A stretch of 64,000 nucleotides of DNA, from positions 62,001 through 126,000 of the forward strand of contig QGGY01000011.1 in the NCBI GenBank assembly GCA_003148945.1, read 5' to 3'. The translations under genes and the position numbers were made by a program. Below are positions 31,896 to 41,836 of the stretch, one piece after another. The DNA is from Murimonas intestini. Its GTDB lineage: Bacteria > Bacillota > Clostridia > Lachnospirales > Lachnospiraceae. Below the pieces are notes generated by a model. It ran no database searches and was not told the DNA's origin. It worked only from the letters and a program-made list of their open reading frames with translations. How positions within the stretch are numbered: position 1 is the stretch's first letter; the number at the start of each line of letters is the position of its first letter.

Positions 31896-33245
31896 ATGGA
31901 AAATATAACACAATTTGAAAAAATACAGCTGAGAAATACTTTTTGGAAATATGTCACACTTAATATATTGAGCATGATCGGAATGTCCTGTTTTATATTT
32001 GTGGATACCCTGTGCATTGCTAACGGCGTGGGAAATAACGGACTCACGGCACTGAATCTTGTGCTGCCTGTCTATGCGGCGGTAAATGGAACCGGGCTTA
32101 TGCTTGGCATTGGGGCTGCCAGCAGATATTCTATGGCGAGGGGGAAAGGCGAGTATGAGGCTGCAGACAGGGCCTTTTCGCAGGCGGTAATTCTGGCTGT
32201 GACCGCGGGAGTTTTATTTATGCTGGCCGGGGGAATATTCACCGGCGCCATAGGCACTGCGCTTGGGGCCGACGATTCGGTGCTCAGGGAACTGGTTCCT
32301 TATATGAGGACACTGATGCTGTTTTCCCCGGCTTTTCTGATCAACAATGTCCTTGTAAGTTTTGTAAGGAATGACGGAAGCCCCCAGCTTTCCATGGCAG
32401 CCATGATGTCGGGAAACATGTCAAATATCGTGCTGGATATCCTGTTTGTGTTTGGATTTAAATGGGAAATGTTTGGGGCGGCCTTCGCCACCGGGCTCTC
32501 TCCGGTCATCAGCATGTGTGTATTGTCACTGTATTTTATAAAGAAAAAGAATCATTTTAAGTATCAGAGATCACATCTTAAGATAAAGGAAGTGACAGGG
32601 ATCGTTCTCCTGGGCGGTGCTTCATTTGTTACTGAGGTATCGGCGGGAATCGTGATACTGATGTTTAATTTTGTCATTCTGGATATCGGAGGGAATACAG
32701 GGGTAGCGGCTTATGGTGTGATCGCTAATATTGCCCTCATAGCAGCAGCTGTATTCACAGGCATCGCCCAGGGAATACAGCCGCTTGTCAGCAGAAAATA
32801 TGGGGAAGGAAAGTATAAGGAAGTGGGATATATACGGTCCCATGGCCTTATTCTGGCCCTTTTCCTGGGCACAGCCTGCTGCGTGGGCGGGATCCTGGGA
32901 AGGGATTTCCTTATCAGGGTCTTTAACCATTCAGGTGATTATGGGTTCTGGCAGACAGCCAGAGGAGGGATTGAGACTTATTTTCTGGCATTTGTGCCAA
33001 TGGGGATCAATGTGGTCGCATCCGCATTATGCGCCGCAAAAAGACAGCCGGGCCCATCCCTGCTGATAGCCATGTTAAGAGGTGTTGTACTTGATATCAT
33101 TCTTGTCATGATCTTTCCCCGCTTGTGGGGGATGGAGGGAGTGTGGGCAGTTGTTCCCGCAGCAGAGCTTTTGACGGTTCCTGTAAGCATCTGGTCCGCA
33201 GCCGGAAGAAAAAGCTCTTCCCTTCATAAGCATGCTTCATTATAA
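31896..33245 (+). CDS. MATE-family multidrug/toxin efflux transporter
   Basis: A 449-residue, twelve-helix membrane protein, in two related halves. Family landmarks are FVDTLCIANGVGNNGLTALNL near the start, LGIGAASRYSMARGKGE, and GIAQGIQPLVSRKYGEGKY in the second half. It exports organic cations or drugs by ion exchange. AGGAG precedes the ATG. Its stop codon TAA overlaps the stop of the convergent regulator gene in the palindrome ttataa. Confidence 0.9.
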   Translation: MENITQFEKIQLRNTFWKYVTLNILSMIGMSCFIFVDTLCIANGVGNNGLTALNLVLPVYAAVNGTGLMLGIGAASRYSMARGKGEYEAADRAFSQAVILAVTAGVLFMLAGGIFTGAIGTALGADDSVLRELVPYMRTLMLFSPAFLINNVLVSFVRNDGSPQLSMAAMMSGNMSNIVLDILFVFGFKWEMFGAAFATGLSPVISMCVLSLYFIKKKNHFKYQRSHLKIKEVTGIVLLGGASFVTEVSAGIVILMFNFVILDIGGNTGVAAYGVIANIALIAAAVFTGIAQGIQPLVSRKYGEGKYKEVGYIRSHGLILALFLGTACCVGGILGRDFLIRVFNHSGDYGFWQTARGGIETYFLAFVPMGINVVASALCAAKRQPGPSLLIAMLRGVVLDIILVMIFPRLWGMEGVWAVVPAAELLTVPVSIWSAAGRKSSSLHKHASL

Positions 33246-34001
33246 GGGATTCTCCCGGTAATCGAAGGGGCTGACACCCACCTGTTTCTTAAAGATCCTG
33301 CTGAAGTATCCCTGGTCCTGATAACCTACCAGTTCGCCGATCTGCTTTATAGACAGCTCGGGATTGTGGAGCAGGTAGTGTTTAGCCTGGGAGATACGCA
33401 TGGAAGTGATGAACCTGGACGGCGTCACATCGTATTTCTGGCAGAATATTTTTGTCAGATAGCTGGAACTGTAATTCATGTTGGTGGCTATCAGGTTCAG
33501 ATTGATATCTACATTGTAATTGTGCACCAGGTAATTTTTCAGTGCTTCCGCGATCTGTTCAGGGGTATTGCGTGTCATTTCAGGATTGAAAATATCCGCA
33601 TATGCGCTTCGCTCTATCTCAAAACGTTCGCGGACGGCTGCAAGGGCAGAGCTTAATTCCTCCGGGTCAACAGGCTTTAAAAGGTAATCAGAGACCTGCA
33701 GCCGGATCGCGCTTTTTGCATATTCAAAATCAGAGAATCCGCTGATTATGATAAATTTAATAAAGGGATAACGGTTATGTACCTTCTCAAGGAGCTCAAT
33801 GCCATTCATTACAGGCATTTTAATGTCTGTGATGACAAGGTCCGGGTTCAGCTCCTTGACTAGCTCATAAGCCTGTATGCCTGTCTGTGCTTTGCCTATA
33901 ACTGTGAAATAAGGGCTTGCTTTCTCGATTTTCTGAATCAGGTTGTTCAGCAGCAGTTCTTCATCCTCTGCCACAACTATGGTATAAGCTGGCTGTTCCA
34001 T
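33240..34001 (-). CDS. Short YesN-type response regulator with AraC domain
   Basis: A 253-residue regulator with a receiver domain (phospho-Asp in VITDIKMPVMNG, near residue 57; Lys in YLLKPVDPEE) joined almost directly to an AraC double helix-turn-helix (ending YFSRIFKKQVGVSPFDYR). It lacks the long middle part seen in the 503-residue YesN at 19266. It is translated 3 bp after the kinase gene in the same transcript; its ribosome binding site (GGAG) lies inside the kinase 3' end. Its likely target is the transporter operon at 36181. Confidence 0.92.
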   Translation of the reverse strand: MEQPAYTIVVAEDEELLLNNLIQKIEKASPYFTVIGKAQTGIQAYELVKELNPDLVITDIKMPVMNGIELLEKVHNRYPFIKFIIISGFSDFEYAKSAIRLQVSDYLLKPVDPEELSSALAAVRERFEIERSAYADIFNPEMTRNTPEQIAEALKNYLVHNYNVDINLNLIATNMNYSSSYLTKIFCQKYDVTPSRFITSMRISQAKHYLLHNPELSIKQIGELVGYQDQGYFSRIFKKQVGVSPFDYRENPL

Positions 34002-34004
34002 CTG

Positions 34005-35807
34005 TTATTCTCCTGTTATTTTCTTTCTTCGGCCTATGGATACTTTTCCATGGCCATCCTCAGTGTTTCCATATGTAAAAATTATATCATCCTGGCAGTA
34101 AAGTTTCCATCTTAGATAAACATTTAACAATCCCAGCCCATTTATCTGAAGCTCCGGCATCCCTGTACGCTCCCCGGCTTCTTTTATCCTGCTGTCTATG
34201 AGAGCGATCCTGTCCTCGGTAAAGCCATTTCCAGAGTCTGTTACATCGATCTGCCAGAAATCAGGAGTGACCTGGCTTGTTACAGTGATGTTCCATGGAG
34301 GGATGCAGTCTGTCCCGTATTTGAGGGCATTTTCTACAATAGGCTGGATGATCAGCTTCGGTATAGGCTCCTCTAATATGGAATTATCAATATCGATCTC
34401 ATAATCCAGGCTGGACTGGTAGCGCACCTTCATACAGTACAGGTACTCCTTCACGTATTCGATCTCCTCTTTAAGCATTACTGTCTGAGTACCTGAATTT
34501 GTGATATACCGCATGATCTTGGTCAGATTCCTGCACAGGACGGCCACCTCGTCAGACTGGTTGTTTTCCGCCAGCACAATAATACTGGAGAGAGTATTGT
34601 AATAAAAGTGAGGGTTGATCTGGGACTGCAGGGCAAGGCTGCGGGATTTAAGCTCCTGCTGTCTTGTATCAATAAGCTCATCCATTGAAGTCTTTAAGTC
34701 AGAGCTCATCTTCTGGAATGCCTGGTTTAGTTCCTCCAGCTCATCATATGGCATGTTGATGGGGGCGGGCTGCTGGCCAAGTGTGGCAAGAGCTGTTTTT
34801 TTGATAATGCTGCGCAGCTGTTTGATTGGGCGTGACAGGCTTCTGGACAGCTGGTAGGACAAAAAAGCTGAGAAAACCAGCATAAGGAATACCACCAGCA
34901 GGAGCAGCTTCACCAGATTGTGAACAGGCGCCAGGATGATATTTTCGGGCTGTACAGTAATATATGTCCAGCCTGTGTAGGAGGAAGATTCATAAGCCAT
35001 GATCTCTCTGAGGCCGCTTATGGGGTTAGTATAGCTTCTGCTGGAAACAAAATCATCAATTGCATGATAATAATCAGGGATCTTGTCCTTCTCTTCACTA
35101 CCTATAGAAAAGGGATACATCAGAGTGCCTTCGCTGTTGTAGATATATACGCCTGCAGGGTTATCATTTTTTTTCTGGTAAGAGATAATGTATTTAAATA
35201 CAGAATTGCATTTTTTTACTGTCTCAATAACGCCCATTTCCTTTTTGTATTTATTATTGAAGGAGCGGTACAGGGAAATATACCACACAGGAGAAAGCCT
35301 TGTGTTTAAGTTGGCGGAAAGGGCTGTCGTCTGGTAGGGGGTGCTGATATACTTTTTGCCTTCCAGAGCCTGGACTGTGTCAAACCAGTCATATTCCTCC
35401 AGATTTACAGAAGAGGCTTTTGACTTGATGCCCACCTGGATTACGTGACCCTCAAAATCATACAGGTTGATCTGGTCCACTTTAATATCAGCGCCGTTGA
35501 TGCTCACAAAAAGGTTAGCCAGGTTCCGGAATTCATCAGATCCTGTTGCAATATCCAGATCCTCGTACAGGCTGTCTTTGACAAGGTTGCTGTAGCTGAT
35601 ATTGATAGAAACGCTGTCCATGTCATCTATGATCTGCTCAGTCTGTGTAAGAAAACCTGAGTTCAGGCTGATTGCCGCTTTTGTCTCCTGCTCGATAAGG
35701 ATACGGGAGGTATAGCGGTAAAAGATGACAGAAAAAGCAGATATGATAACGAGGGCCAGAAAGAAATAAGCCAGAAAGAATCTGGTCTGCAGTTTCATCT
35801 TTTTCAT
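34005..35807 (-). CDS. YesM-type sensor histidine kinase
   Basis: A 600-residue sensor kinase with TM1 (about 12-32), an extracellular Cache-like domain (about 35-290), TM2 (LLLLVVFLMLVFSAFLSY, near 300), HAMP (about 320-370), the phospho-His in INPHFYYNTLSS (near 399) and an ATP-binding domain (DSGNGFTEDRI, GLGLLNVYLRWKLY). It is divergent from the CUT1 binding-protein gene and precedes its partner regulator. It probably senses a sugar outside and switches on 36181-39341 and perhaps the fucosidase gene. Confidence 0.92.
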   Translation of the reverse strand: MKKMKLQTRFFLAYFFLALVIISAFSVIFYRYTSRILIEQETKAAISLNSGFLTQTEQIIDDMDSVSINISYSNLVKDSLYEDLDIATGSDEFRNLANLFVSINGADIKVDQINLYDFEGHVIQVGIKSKASSVNLEEYDWFDTVQALEGKKYISTPYQTTALSANLNTRLSPVWYISLYRSFNNKYKKEMGVIETVKKCNSVFKYIISYQKKNDNPAGVYIYNSEGTLMYPFSIGSEEKDKIPDYYHAIDDFVSSRSYTNPISGLREIMAYESSSYTGWTYITVQPENIILAPVHNLVKLLLLVVFLMLVFSAFLSYQLSRSLSRPIKQLRSIIKKTALATLGQQPAPINMPYDELEELNQAFQKMSSDLKTSMDELIDTRQQELKSRSLALQSQINPHFYYNTLSSIIVLAENNQSDEVAVLCRNLTKIMRYITNSGTQTVMLKEEIEYVKEYLYCMKVRYQSSLDYEIDIDNSILEEPIPKLIIQPIVENALKYGTDCIPPWNITVTSQVTPDFWQIDVTDSGNGFTEDRIALIDSRIKEAGERTGMPELQINGLGLLNVYLRWKLYCQDDIIFTYGNTEDGHGKVSIGRRKKITGE

Positions 35808-36180
35808 ATTTGTGCAGGCTCCTTATAGGTGGTATAGTTCAGATAAATTACAGTGTCTTGTATATCAGTATATCAAAATATATAAAAAAGAAAAGAATAA
35901 AATATTGAACAGCAACAACTTCCCGCAGAACAGTAAAGGGTTCAATTATAACTAAAATATACAAAAAGCCAGGAGTATTTTAAATGGGAGAAACATATAA
36001 ATGTGATTTTGACTAAAAAATGATTTAAATACAGCTGAAATTAAGCAAAATGTAAAAAATGTCCAAAATCTGTGAAAAAAAGTGCATGGACTGAACGAAC
36101 CGTTTCATGTACAATTAGTTTAAACATTAAACAAAAGCTTGCGGAGAAAACAAATCAAACCAAAAACGGGAGGTAACAAG
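35808..36180. other. 373-bp divergent intergenic region
   Basis: It is AT-rich and without a gene. It separates the sensor kinase and the second CUT1 operon and must hold both promoters. The only clear element is the promoter-like pair near 36087-36115. Confidence 0.7.
36087..36115 (+). promoter_or_regulatory. Probable promoter of the second CUT1 operon
   Basis: TGGACT (36087-36092) and TACAAT (36110-36115) are 17 bp apart; the spacer holds gaaccgtttc, which could be an operator. The weak -35 fits a promoter needing the YesN activator. Confidence 0.45.
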
Positions 36181-37497
36181 ATGAAGAAAAAGTTAGTCAG
36201 CGCTATGTTATGCGCAGCAATGGTAGCAACAATGGTTCCGGGAACAGCAATGGCGGCAGATGATGCCACAGCTGATTTTGCAGGTGAGGAACTCAGTATC
36301 CTGGTATCAACAGGCTGGATGGACAACCGTTATGATGAGACAATAGCCCGCTTTGAAGAGACATATGATGTAACTGTTGACCTTCAGACAATTCCTGCTG
36401 ACCAGTATTCAGATGTGCTTCAGTCTAAATTATCAACTGATTCATGTGCTGATATCTTCTGGATCCAGTCAAACCCATTTGCTATCGGTTCTGTGATCGT
36501 AGATCCTGAAAAATACTGCATCGATTTCACAGGCGCTGAGTGGGAAAGCAAAATGCCGGAGACAAGACTTTCATCCTGTACATTCAATGATAAATTATAC
36601 GGGCTTCAGATCTGGCATAATTCACCGGAGTATGTAATGGTCTATAACAAGACATTATTTGAAGAACTGGGAATTGAAATTCCTACAACATATGCTGAAC
36701 TCTTAAGCGCTTGCGATAAGATCGCAGCTGAAGGCATCACACCGTGGTTCCTGCCGGGCGCAGACGGATGGCAGCACCAGCTGGCTTTCTTCCAGATCGG
36801 CGGCGTATATGAAGAAGCAACACCGGGACTGTATGAGGGACTGAATAATAATACAGCTACATTTGCAGACAATGAGAAGATGCTCGAAGTGCTGGGACAG
36901 TTCAAAGAACTCTCTGACAAAGGATACTTCGGAGAAGACTGGATCGGAACAGACAGCTCTAACATGGTAAATGAATTTGGTGACAGAGCCTGTGCAATGG
37001 CAATGGCAAACTCCAGCTATATCAAACAACTCCAGGAAGAAACTGGTTCTGATGATGAGTGGGGACTGTTCCTCCTTCCATTAGGCGACAATGACACATT
37101 CCCGACTAACCCTGCAGGACCTACAATGTTTGGATACAAGGGAACAGAGCATGAGGATTTAGTGAAAGCATTCTTTGATTTTGTAACAACAACAGAAAGC
37201 TTACAGGAGATCCTGGACAACTCACCTTCTTATACAAACCTGGATATGAATGATGACGGAATCGAACAGCACTGGCTGCCGGAAGAAGAAGAGTTCATGA
37301 ATTCTATTGACAAGACTAAAATGTCTACACCAGTACTTCAGACAGGTACAAAATATACAAATGATTATTGGTCAAACTTCGGAGCAGACCTGGTATCCTA
37401 CTGCCAGGGAACAATGGAAGCGAACGATGTTTTAAAGAACATGGACACAAACAGGGCTGAGGCAGCGAAGGTTGCTAAAGACGAGGCTTGGAACTAA
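36181..37497 (+). CDS. CUT1 sugar ABC transporter substrate-binding protein without lipobox
   Basis: A 438-residue family-1 solute-binding protein. A signal peptide of the ordinary type ends in TAMA|ADD; the only early Cys (residue 11) is not in a lipobox, so the protein is not predicted to be lipid-anchored. The mature domain begins LSILVSTGWMDNRYDE. Codon choice (frequent aca, gca, gaa) looks like that of a highly expressed gene. The ATG at 36181 follows GGGAGG; the frame open from 36139 is not supported by a ribosome binding site. It serves the permeases at 37645 and 38520. Confidence 0.92.
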   Translation: MKKKLVSAMLCAAMVATMVPGTAMAADDATADFAGEELSILVSTGWMDNRYDETIARFEETYDVTVDLQTIPADQYSDVLQSKLSTDSCADIFWIQSNPFAIGSVIVDPEKYCIDFTGAEWESKMPETRLSSCTFNDKLYGLQIWHNSPEYVMVYNKTLFEELGIEIPTTYAELLSACDKIAAEGITPWFLPGADGWQHQLAFFQIGGVYEEATPGLYEGLNNNTATFADNEKMLEVLGQFKELSDKGYFGEDWIGTDSSNMVNEFGDRACAMAMANSSYIKQLQEETGSDDEWGLFLLPLGDNDTFPTNPAGPTMFGYKGTEHEDLVKAFFDFVTTTESLQEILDNSPSYTNLDMNDDGIEQHWLPEEEEFMNSIDKTKMSTPVLQTGTKYTNDYWSNFGADLVSYCQGTMEANDVLKNMDTNRAEAAKVAKDEAWN

Positions 37498-37533
37498 GGA
37501 CTGGCAGGGGTCACCCGACAGTATATCAAGCAT

Positions 37534-37562
37534 ATATGCCGAGAGTACTGCTCTCGGCATAT
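37534..37562 (+). promoter_or_regulatory. Intercistronic hairpin after the binding-protein gene
   Basis: atatgccgagag (37534-37545) pairs exactly with ctctcggcatat (37551-37562) around tactg. There is no T-run. It is placed like the hairpin at 22362 and probably raises binding-protein yield. Confidence 0.7.
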
Positions 37563-37644
37563 TCTATCTAACACGGGTACTGCGGCAATGCACAATGGCA
37601 GAGTTTGACAGGCGCGTGACATATAAGAAGAAAGCGGTGATATC

Positions 37645-38523
37645 GTGAATAAAAAGAGAATTTATCCATCCTGGTTTTTAATTATCCCGATTGCCCTCTA
37701 TGCAATATTCTTCCTCCTTCCCAGTGCTCTGGGCGTGGGCTATTCCTTCACAGACTGGAATGCCAGAAGTTTGGGAGAAGTGAATTTTATCGGGTTTGAA
37801 AACTACAAGGAGATCTTTACCTCAGATAAGGACTACCTGACGGGTATAGGACATACCCTGATGTTTACGGTAGTCTCCAATATTATTAAACTGATCCCGG
37901 CTCTTCTGCTTGCCATTCTTCTGAATGAAGGCATGAAAGCAAAAGGGTTATACAGGACGCTGTTATATCTTCCGTCCATACTTCCGTTTGTGATCATTGG
38001 CCTGATTTTTAAATCAATCTTTAATTATAAGACAGGTTTATTGAATGTTACATTAGAAGCATTACATTTAGGGTTCCTGAAGCAGAAATGGCTGTCTGAC
38101 CTGGACGTTGTCTGGAAATCTATTTTCGGTGTGGACGCCTGGAGGGGTATCGGTTATGTTATGACGATCTTCATAGCAGGATTGAGCGCTATACCAAAGT
38201 CCTATTATGAGGCGGCCCAGATCGACGGAGCCAATTTCTGGCAGAGGCTGCGCCATGTCACGCTGCCCATGCTTTCAGGATCTATCATGATCAACCTGGT
38301 ATTTGGTATTACATACGGCCTGAAAGTATTTGATATCGTTTACGTTCTGACAAACGGCGGTCCCGGACATGCCACAGAGGTACTGTCTACATATTCATAC
38401 CAGCTCTATTCTACAGGCCAGTATGGAATGTCCACGGCGCTTAATACTATACTTCTGGTAATCACGGCAATCATCGGAGTGTTCGTGGTCAGACAGATGA
38501 GTAAGCAGGAGGTGCAGCAATGA
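37645..38523 (+). CDS. CUT1 sugar ABC transporter permease (MalF-like)
   Basis: A 292-residue permease with about six membrane segments (WFLIIPIALYAIFFLLP at the start) and the EAA loop SYYEAAQIDGANFWQRL then VTLPML. The start is GTG behind AAAGCGGTGA. It follows the binding-protein gene by 147 bp and overlaps the second permease start by four bases. The substrate is not readable, but the fucosidase downstream suggests a fucosylated glycan. Confidence 0.92.
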   Translation: MNKKRIYPSWFLIIPIALYAIFFLLPSALGVGYSFTDWNARSLGEVNFIGFENYKEIFTSDKDYLTGIGHTLMFTVVSNIIKLIPALLLAILLNEGMKAKGLYRTLLYLPSILPFVIIGLIFKSIFNYKTGLLNVTLEALHLGFLKQKWLSDLDVVWKSIFGVDAWRGIGYVMTIFIAGLSAIPKSYYEAAQIDGANFWQRLRHVTLPMLSGSIMINLVFGITYGLKVFDIVYVLTNGGPGHATEVLSTYSYQLYSTGQYGMSTALNTILLVITAIIGVFVVRQMSKQEVQQ

Positions 38524-39341
38524 CGAAAAAGAGAATACAGTCTGTCTTAAAACATGCGCTGATGATAGCCTTGTGTCTGGCGGTCGTGCTTCCGTTCTTC
38601 ATGGTGCTCATTAACTCCTTTAAAACAAAGTCGGAAGCGGCAAGGATGAGCCTCTCCCTTCCCACAGAGTGGATGTTCTCCAACTATGTGGAGGTAATTG
38701 AGAAAGGAAAGCTGCTGCAGGGATTTAGTAACAGTATGCTCTATGCGCTGGTTTCTACACTTGTGGGAGTTGTATCATCAGCAATGGCCTCATTTGTCAT
38801 GAGCCGGAGAAGAAATAAAGTAAATAATTTCCTGTATTATTTCGTACTGTGCGGTCTTTTCTTCCCTGTAAACTATGTAACACTTGTCAGGGTACTCTCT
38901 ACGATAGGCCTGAACAATACAAAGATAGGTATCCTGATAGTATTTACAAGCGCAATGATTCCGTTCTGTGTCTTTACGATCAGAAACTTTATCTCATCTG
39001 TGCCTGTGGAAATGGATGAGGCAGCCGTGATCGATGGGGCAGGGCCTATGAGCCTGTTCTTTAAAATCATTGTCCCAATGCTGAAGCCAACCCTGATGAC
39101 ATGCTTTATCCTGCAGTTTATGGGTGTATGGAGCGATTTCCTCACACCGTTATACTTGTCCAGCAAGAGCTCCATGTTCCCTATGACCATGGCAGTGTAC
39201 CAGTTCTTTGGAAAGAATACCAACTACTGGAACTACATCTTTGCAGACATCGTACTGACATGTCTCCCGGTAATCATAGTATATCTGCTGGGGCAGAGAT
39301 ATATCGTGGGAGGACTCACATCAGGAGCTGTAAAAGAATAA
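38520..39341 (+). CDS. CUT1 sugar ABC transporter permease (MalG-like)
   Basis: A 273-residue permease with about six membrane segments, the EAA loop MDEAAVIDGAGPMSLF then IIVPMLKP, and the class-typical end VGGLTSGAVKE. The ATG at 38520 overlaps the previous stop. As in the first CUT1 operon no ATPase follows. Confidence 0.92.
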   Translation: MTKKRIQSVLKHALMIALCLAVVLPFFMVLINSFKTKSEAARMSLSLPTEWMFSNYVEVIEKGKLLQGFSNSMLYALVSTLVGVVSSAMASFVMSRRRNKVNNFLYYFVLCGLFFPVNYVTLVRVLSTIGLNNTKIGILIVFTSAMIPFCVFTIRNFISSVPVEMDEAAVIDGAGPMSLFFKIIVPMLKPTLMTCFILQFMGVWSDFLTPLYLSSKSSMFPMTMAVYQFFGKNTNYWNYIFADIVLTCLPVIIVYLLGQRYIVGGLTSGAVKE

Positions 39342-39344
39342 AAA

Positions 39345-39371
39345 GAAAATGAGGCAAGGGTGCAAAAATGC
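39345..39371 (+). repeat. Partial copy of the dispersed repeat (aagaaaatgaggcaagggtg module)
   Basis: aagaaaatgaggcaagggtg plus caaaaat matches the middle part of the long element at 27190-27216. The gcaggtctgtgca core is absent here. Confidence 0.55.
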
Positions 39372-39381
39372 ACGGCAATAT

Positions 39382-39437
39382 AAAAATGCAGCGGGTACAC
39401 GGCCATTTACAGATGGAGCGGACCGCTGTATTTTTAA
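39382..39437 (+). terminator. Intrinsic terminator after the second CUT1 operon
   Basis: aaaaatgcagcgg (from 39382) pairs with ccgctgtattttt (39423-39435) with one wobble; inner ccat/atgg pairing. T-rich 3' arm. Confidence 0.75.
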
Positions 39438-39537
39438 TATTTTAACAGTTATGAATAAATGCCCTGTTTCACTTGCGTTTTGAGGAATTTCTCCTTAAAA
39501 TGTATATAAGTGAATTAAGATGAGGAGATAAACAATT

Positions 39538-41796
39538 ATGAAGATAATCAGAAATATACCAGCAAGCCGCTGGGGGGAAGCATTTCCAATAGGAAACGGC
39601 CATATAGGGGGGATGTTTTACGGAGGAATTGAGAAAGAGAGAATTGACCTGTCAGAAAATACATTCTTCAGCGGAAATAAAAGCACAGAGGACAATCAGC
39701 CGGGTGCTGCCCGGGCATTTGAGAAGATGCGCAGGGAAACTGAGGCGGGAGACTATGAGTCTGCACTTAAGACTTCGGAGGGATTCATAGGCAGAAGGAA
39801 TAATTATGGTACGAATCTGCCAGTTGGCCATCTGGAGATCGGGTTTGGACACAGAGCGGAGGATGTGTCGGATTATGAGAGAGAGCTGGATCTGGAGACA
39901 GGGATCGTATCTGTATCATATAAGTCAGGGGAGGATCATTTTGCCAGACGGGCTTTTGCCACAAATGTACGGAGGCTGATGGTATATGAGGTTACCGGGC
40001 CCAAAAAAGAAATGGAGCTGACGCTGCGCTTTATATCTGAGAGAGAAGGGGAATATGTCAGGTATCATGATGGTGGAGTTTTTTTCATCTGCGATGCCCA
40101 TGAGAAAATGCACAGTGACGGAAGTACAGGTACATTGCTGCTGGGAAAAGCAGCTATGGTAACAGATGGTTATCCGGAAATCGGAGAGGATGGGATCACC
40201 ATAAGGAAGGCATCCCGCCTTCTTCTCTATATTTTAATGAATACGGATTTTGATATGGAGGACATGGACAGGGAAGCAAAGGTCAGGGAGATCCAGATGC
40301 AGATGAACCGCTGGCTGATAAGCGCGGAATCCATGGATCTGGACAGGCTGCTAAAAGAGCATGTGGATGATTTCAGGCCCCTGATGAACAGGGCCAGCCT
40401 TAAGATCGGCAGCAGCTCTTGTGAGGCGGCAGCACAGATGGCACCTCTTATGTTCCAGATGGGACGTTATCTGCTGTTGTCCAGCTCCCGGAAAGATTCC
40501 AGGCTTCCGGCTCATCTGCAGGGAGTGTGGAATGACAATGTGGCCTGCAGGATCGGCTGGACATGTGACATGCATCTGGATATCAATACTCAGATGAATT
40601 ACTGGCCGGCCGAGGTGACGGGCCTGCCGGAGACAGAGGACAGCCTTTTTAGATATATTACAGACAGACTTGTTCCCTCAGGCCGGCAGACAGCCCGTGA
40701 GAGCTATGGCAGAAAGGGCTGGGTGGCGGAGATCGTCTCTAACAGCTGGGCATTTACTGCACCTTACTGGGCATCACCTATCTCTCCCTGTCCTACGGGC
40801 GGAGTATGGATACTGACTCATATGTGGGAGCATTATCAATTCACCCAGGACAGGCTGTTCCTGCGGGACGTATTGTATCCGGCGGTGAAGGAGGCAGCGG
40901 AATTCTTTACCTCCTATGTGTTTGAGGATGGGGATACTGGTATGCTGACCTGCGGACCGTCTATCTCACCTGAAAACAGCTTCCTGGTGGGAGGAAAAAC
41001 ATATCAGATGAGCAATGGGTGTACTTATGAGATACTCATGATCCGTGAGCTCTACAAGATCTATGATCAGACATGTGAGATCCTGAGAAGACAGAACAGG
41101 CTGCGCAAAAAAGTCCAGGAACAGCTTCCTAAGCTGCTGCCATACAGGATCAAAGAGGATGGGACTATTGCAGAGTGGAGCCATGACTATCCGGCAGCTG
41201 ACGTGCAGCACCGCCATACCAGCCACCTGCTTGGACTGTTTCCCTTTGACCAGATCACGGCTGATGATAAAGAGCTGGCAGAGGCAGCCGAGCGGACGAT
41301 CCAGTCCAGGCTCAGCCCGGAAGAGAACTGGGAGGACACAGGATGGGCCCGCTCCATGCTGATGCTGTACGAGGCCAGGCTTCATCACCCCGATGAGGCG
41401 TACCGTCACATTCAGGCAATGCTGGAAAAGCTTTTAGAGCCTAACTGCTTTATCATTCATCCGCCCACAAGGGGAGCCGGGTCTTTTGACAATGTTTATG
41501 AGCTGGACGGCAATACAGGGCTGACGAGCTGTATCGCAGAGATGCTTCTCCAGAGCCATAGCGGCGTCATACATATCCTGCCCTGTCTTCCAAAGCAGTG
41601 GGAGAGCGGAGCTGTATATGGACTGAGGGCCAGAGGAGGCATAACAGTTGATATTGAATGGGATAAGGAAGGCTGCAGGGCCTGGTTTACTCCGGACAGG
41701 AGATGCTGGTGCAGGACAGTCCTGGGGGGAGAAGAACGTACTATCTACCTTCGGGACCTAAAGCGTATCCAGGTTTGGAATGTTTTGGAGTCTTAA
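39538..41796 (+). CDS. GH95 alpha-L-fucosidase
   Basis: A 752-residue enzyme that removes terminal alpha-1,2-linked fucose (some relatives act on galactose). The N-terminal beta domain starts with the family pattern [21 protein letters not shown]. In the alpha-barrel are [10 protein letters not shown] (near residue 350, the two Asn that assist the base), SPENSF (near 477, Glu), [12 protein letters not shown] (near 557) and YELDGNTG (near 654, Asp). No signal peptide is present, so it works inside the cell on imported glycans, probably supplied by the transporter just upstream. A GAGGAG site precedes the ATG. Confidence 0.92.
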   Translation: MKIIRNIPASRWGEAFPIGNGHIGGMFYGGIEKERIDLSENTFFSGNKSTEDNQPGAARAFEKMRRETEAGDYESALKTSEGFIGRRNNYGTNLPVGHLEIGFGHRAEDVSDYERELDLETGIVSVSYKSGEDHFARRAFATNVRRLMVYEVTGPKKEMELTLRFISEREGEYVRYHDGGVFFICDAHEKMHSDGSTGTLLLGKAAMVTDGYPEIGEDGITIRKASRLLLYILMNTDFDMEDMDREAKVREIQMQMNRWLISAESMDLDRLLKEHVDDFRPLMNRASLKIGSSSCEAAAQMAPLMFQMGRYLLLSSSRKDSRLPAHLQGVWNDNVACRIGWTCDMHLDINTQMNYWPAEVTGLPETEDSLFRYITDRLVPSGRQTARESYGRKGWVAEIVSNSWAFTAPYWASPISPCPTGGVWILTHMWEHYQFTQDRLFLRDVLYPAVKEAAEFFTSYVFEDGDTGMLTCGPSISPENSFLVGGKTYQMSNGCTYEILMIRELYKIYDQTCEILRRQNRLRKKVQEQLPKLLPYRIKEDGTIAEWSHDYPAADVQHRHTSHLLGLFPFDQITADDKELAEAAERTIQSRLSPEENWEDTGWARSMLMLYEARLHHPDEAYRHIQAMLEKLLEPNCFIIHPPTRGAGSFDNVYELDGNTGLTSCIAEMLLQSHSGVIHILPCLPKQWESGAVYGLRARGGITVDIEWDKEGCRAWFTPDRRCWCRTVLGGEERTIYLRDLKRIQVWNVLES

Positions 41797-41836
41797 GCCA
41801 TATAATAGCGTAAAGAATTTCCGGGGAGAGACATGA

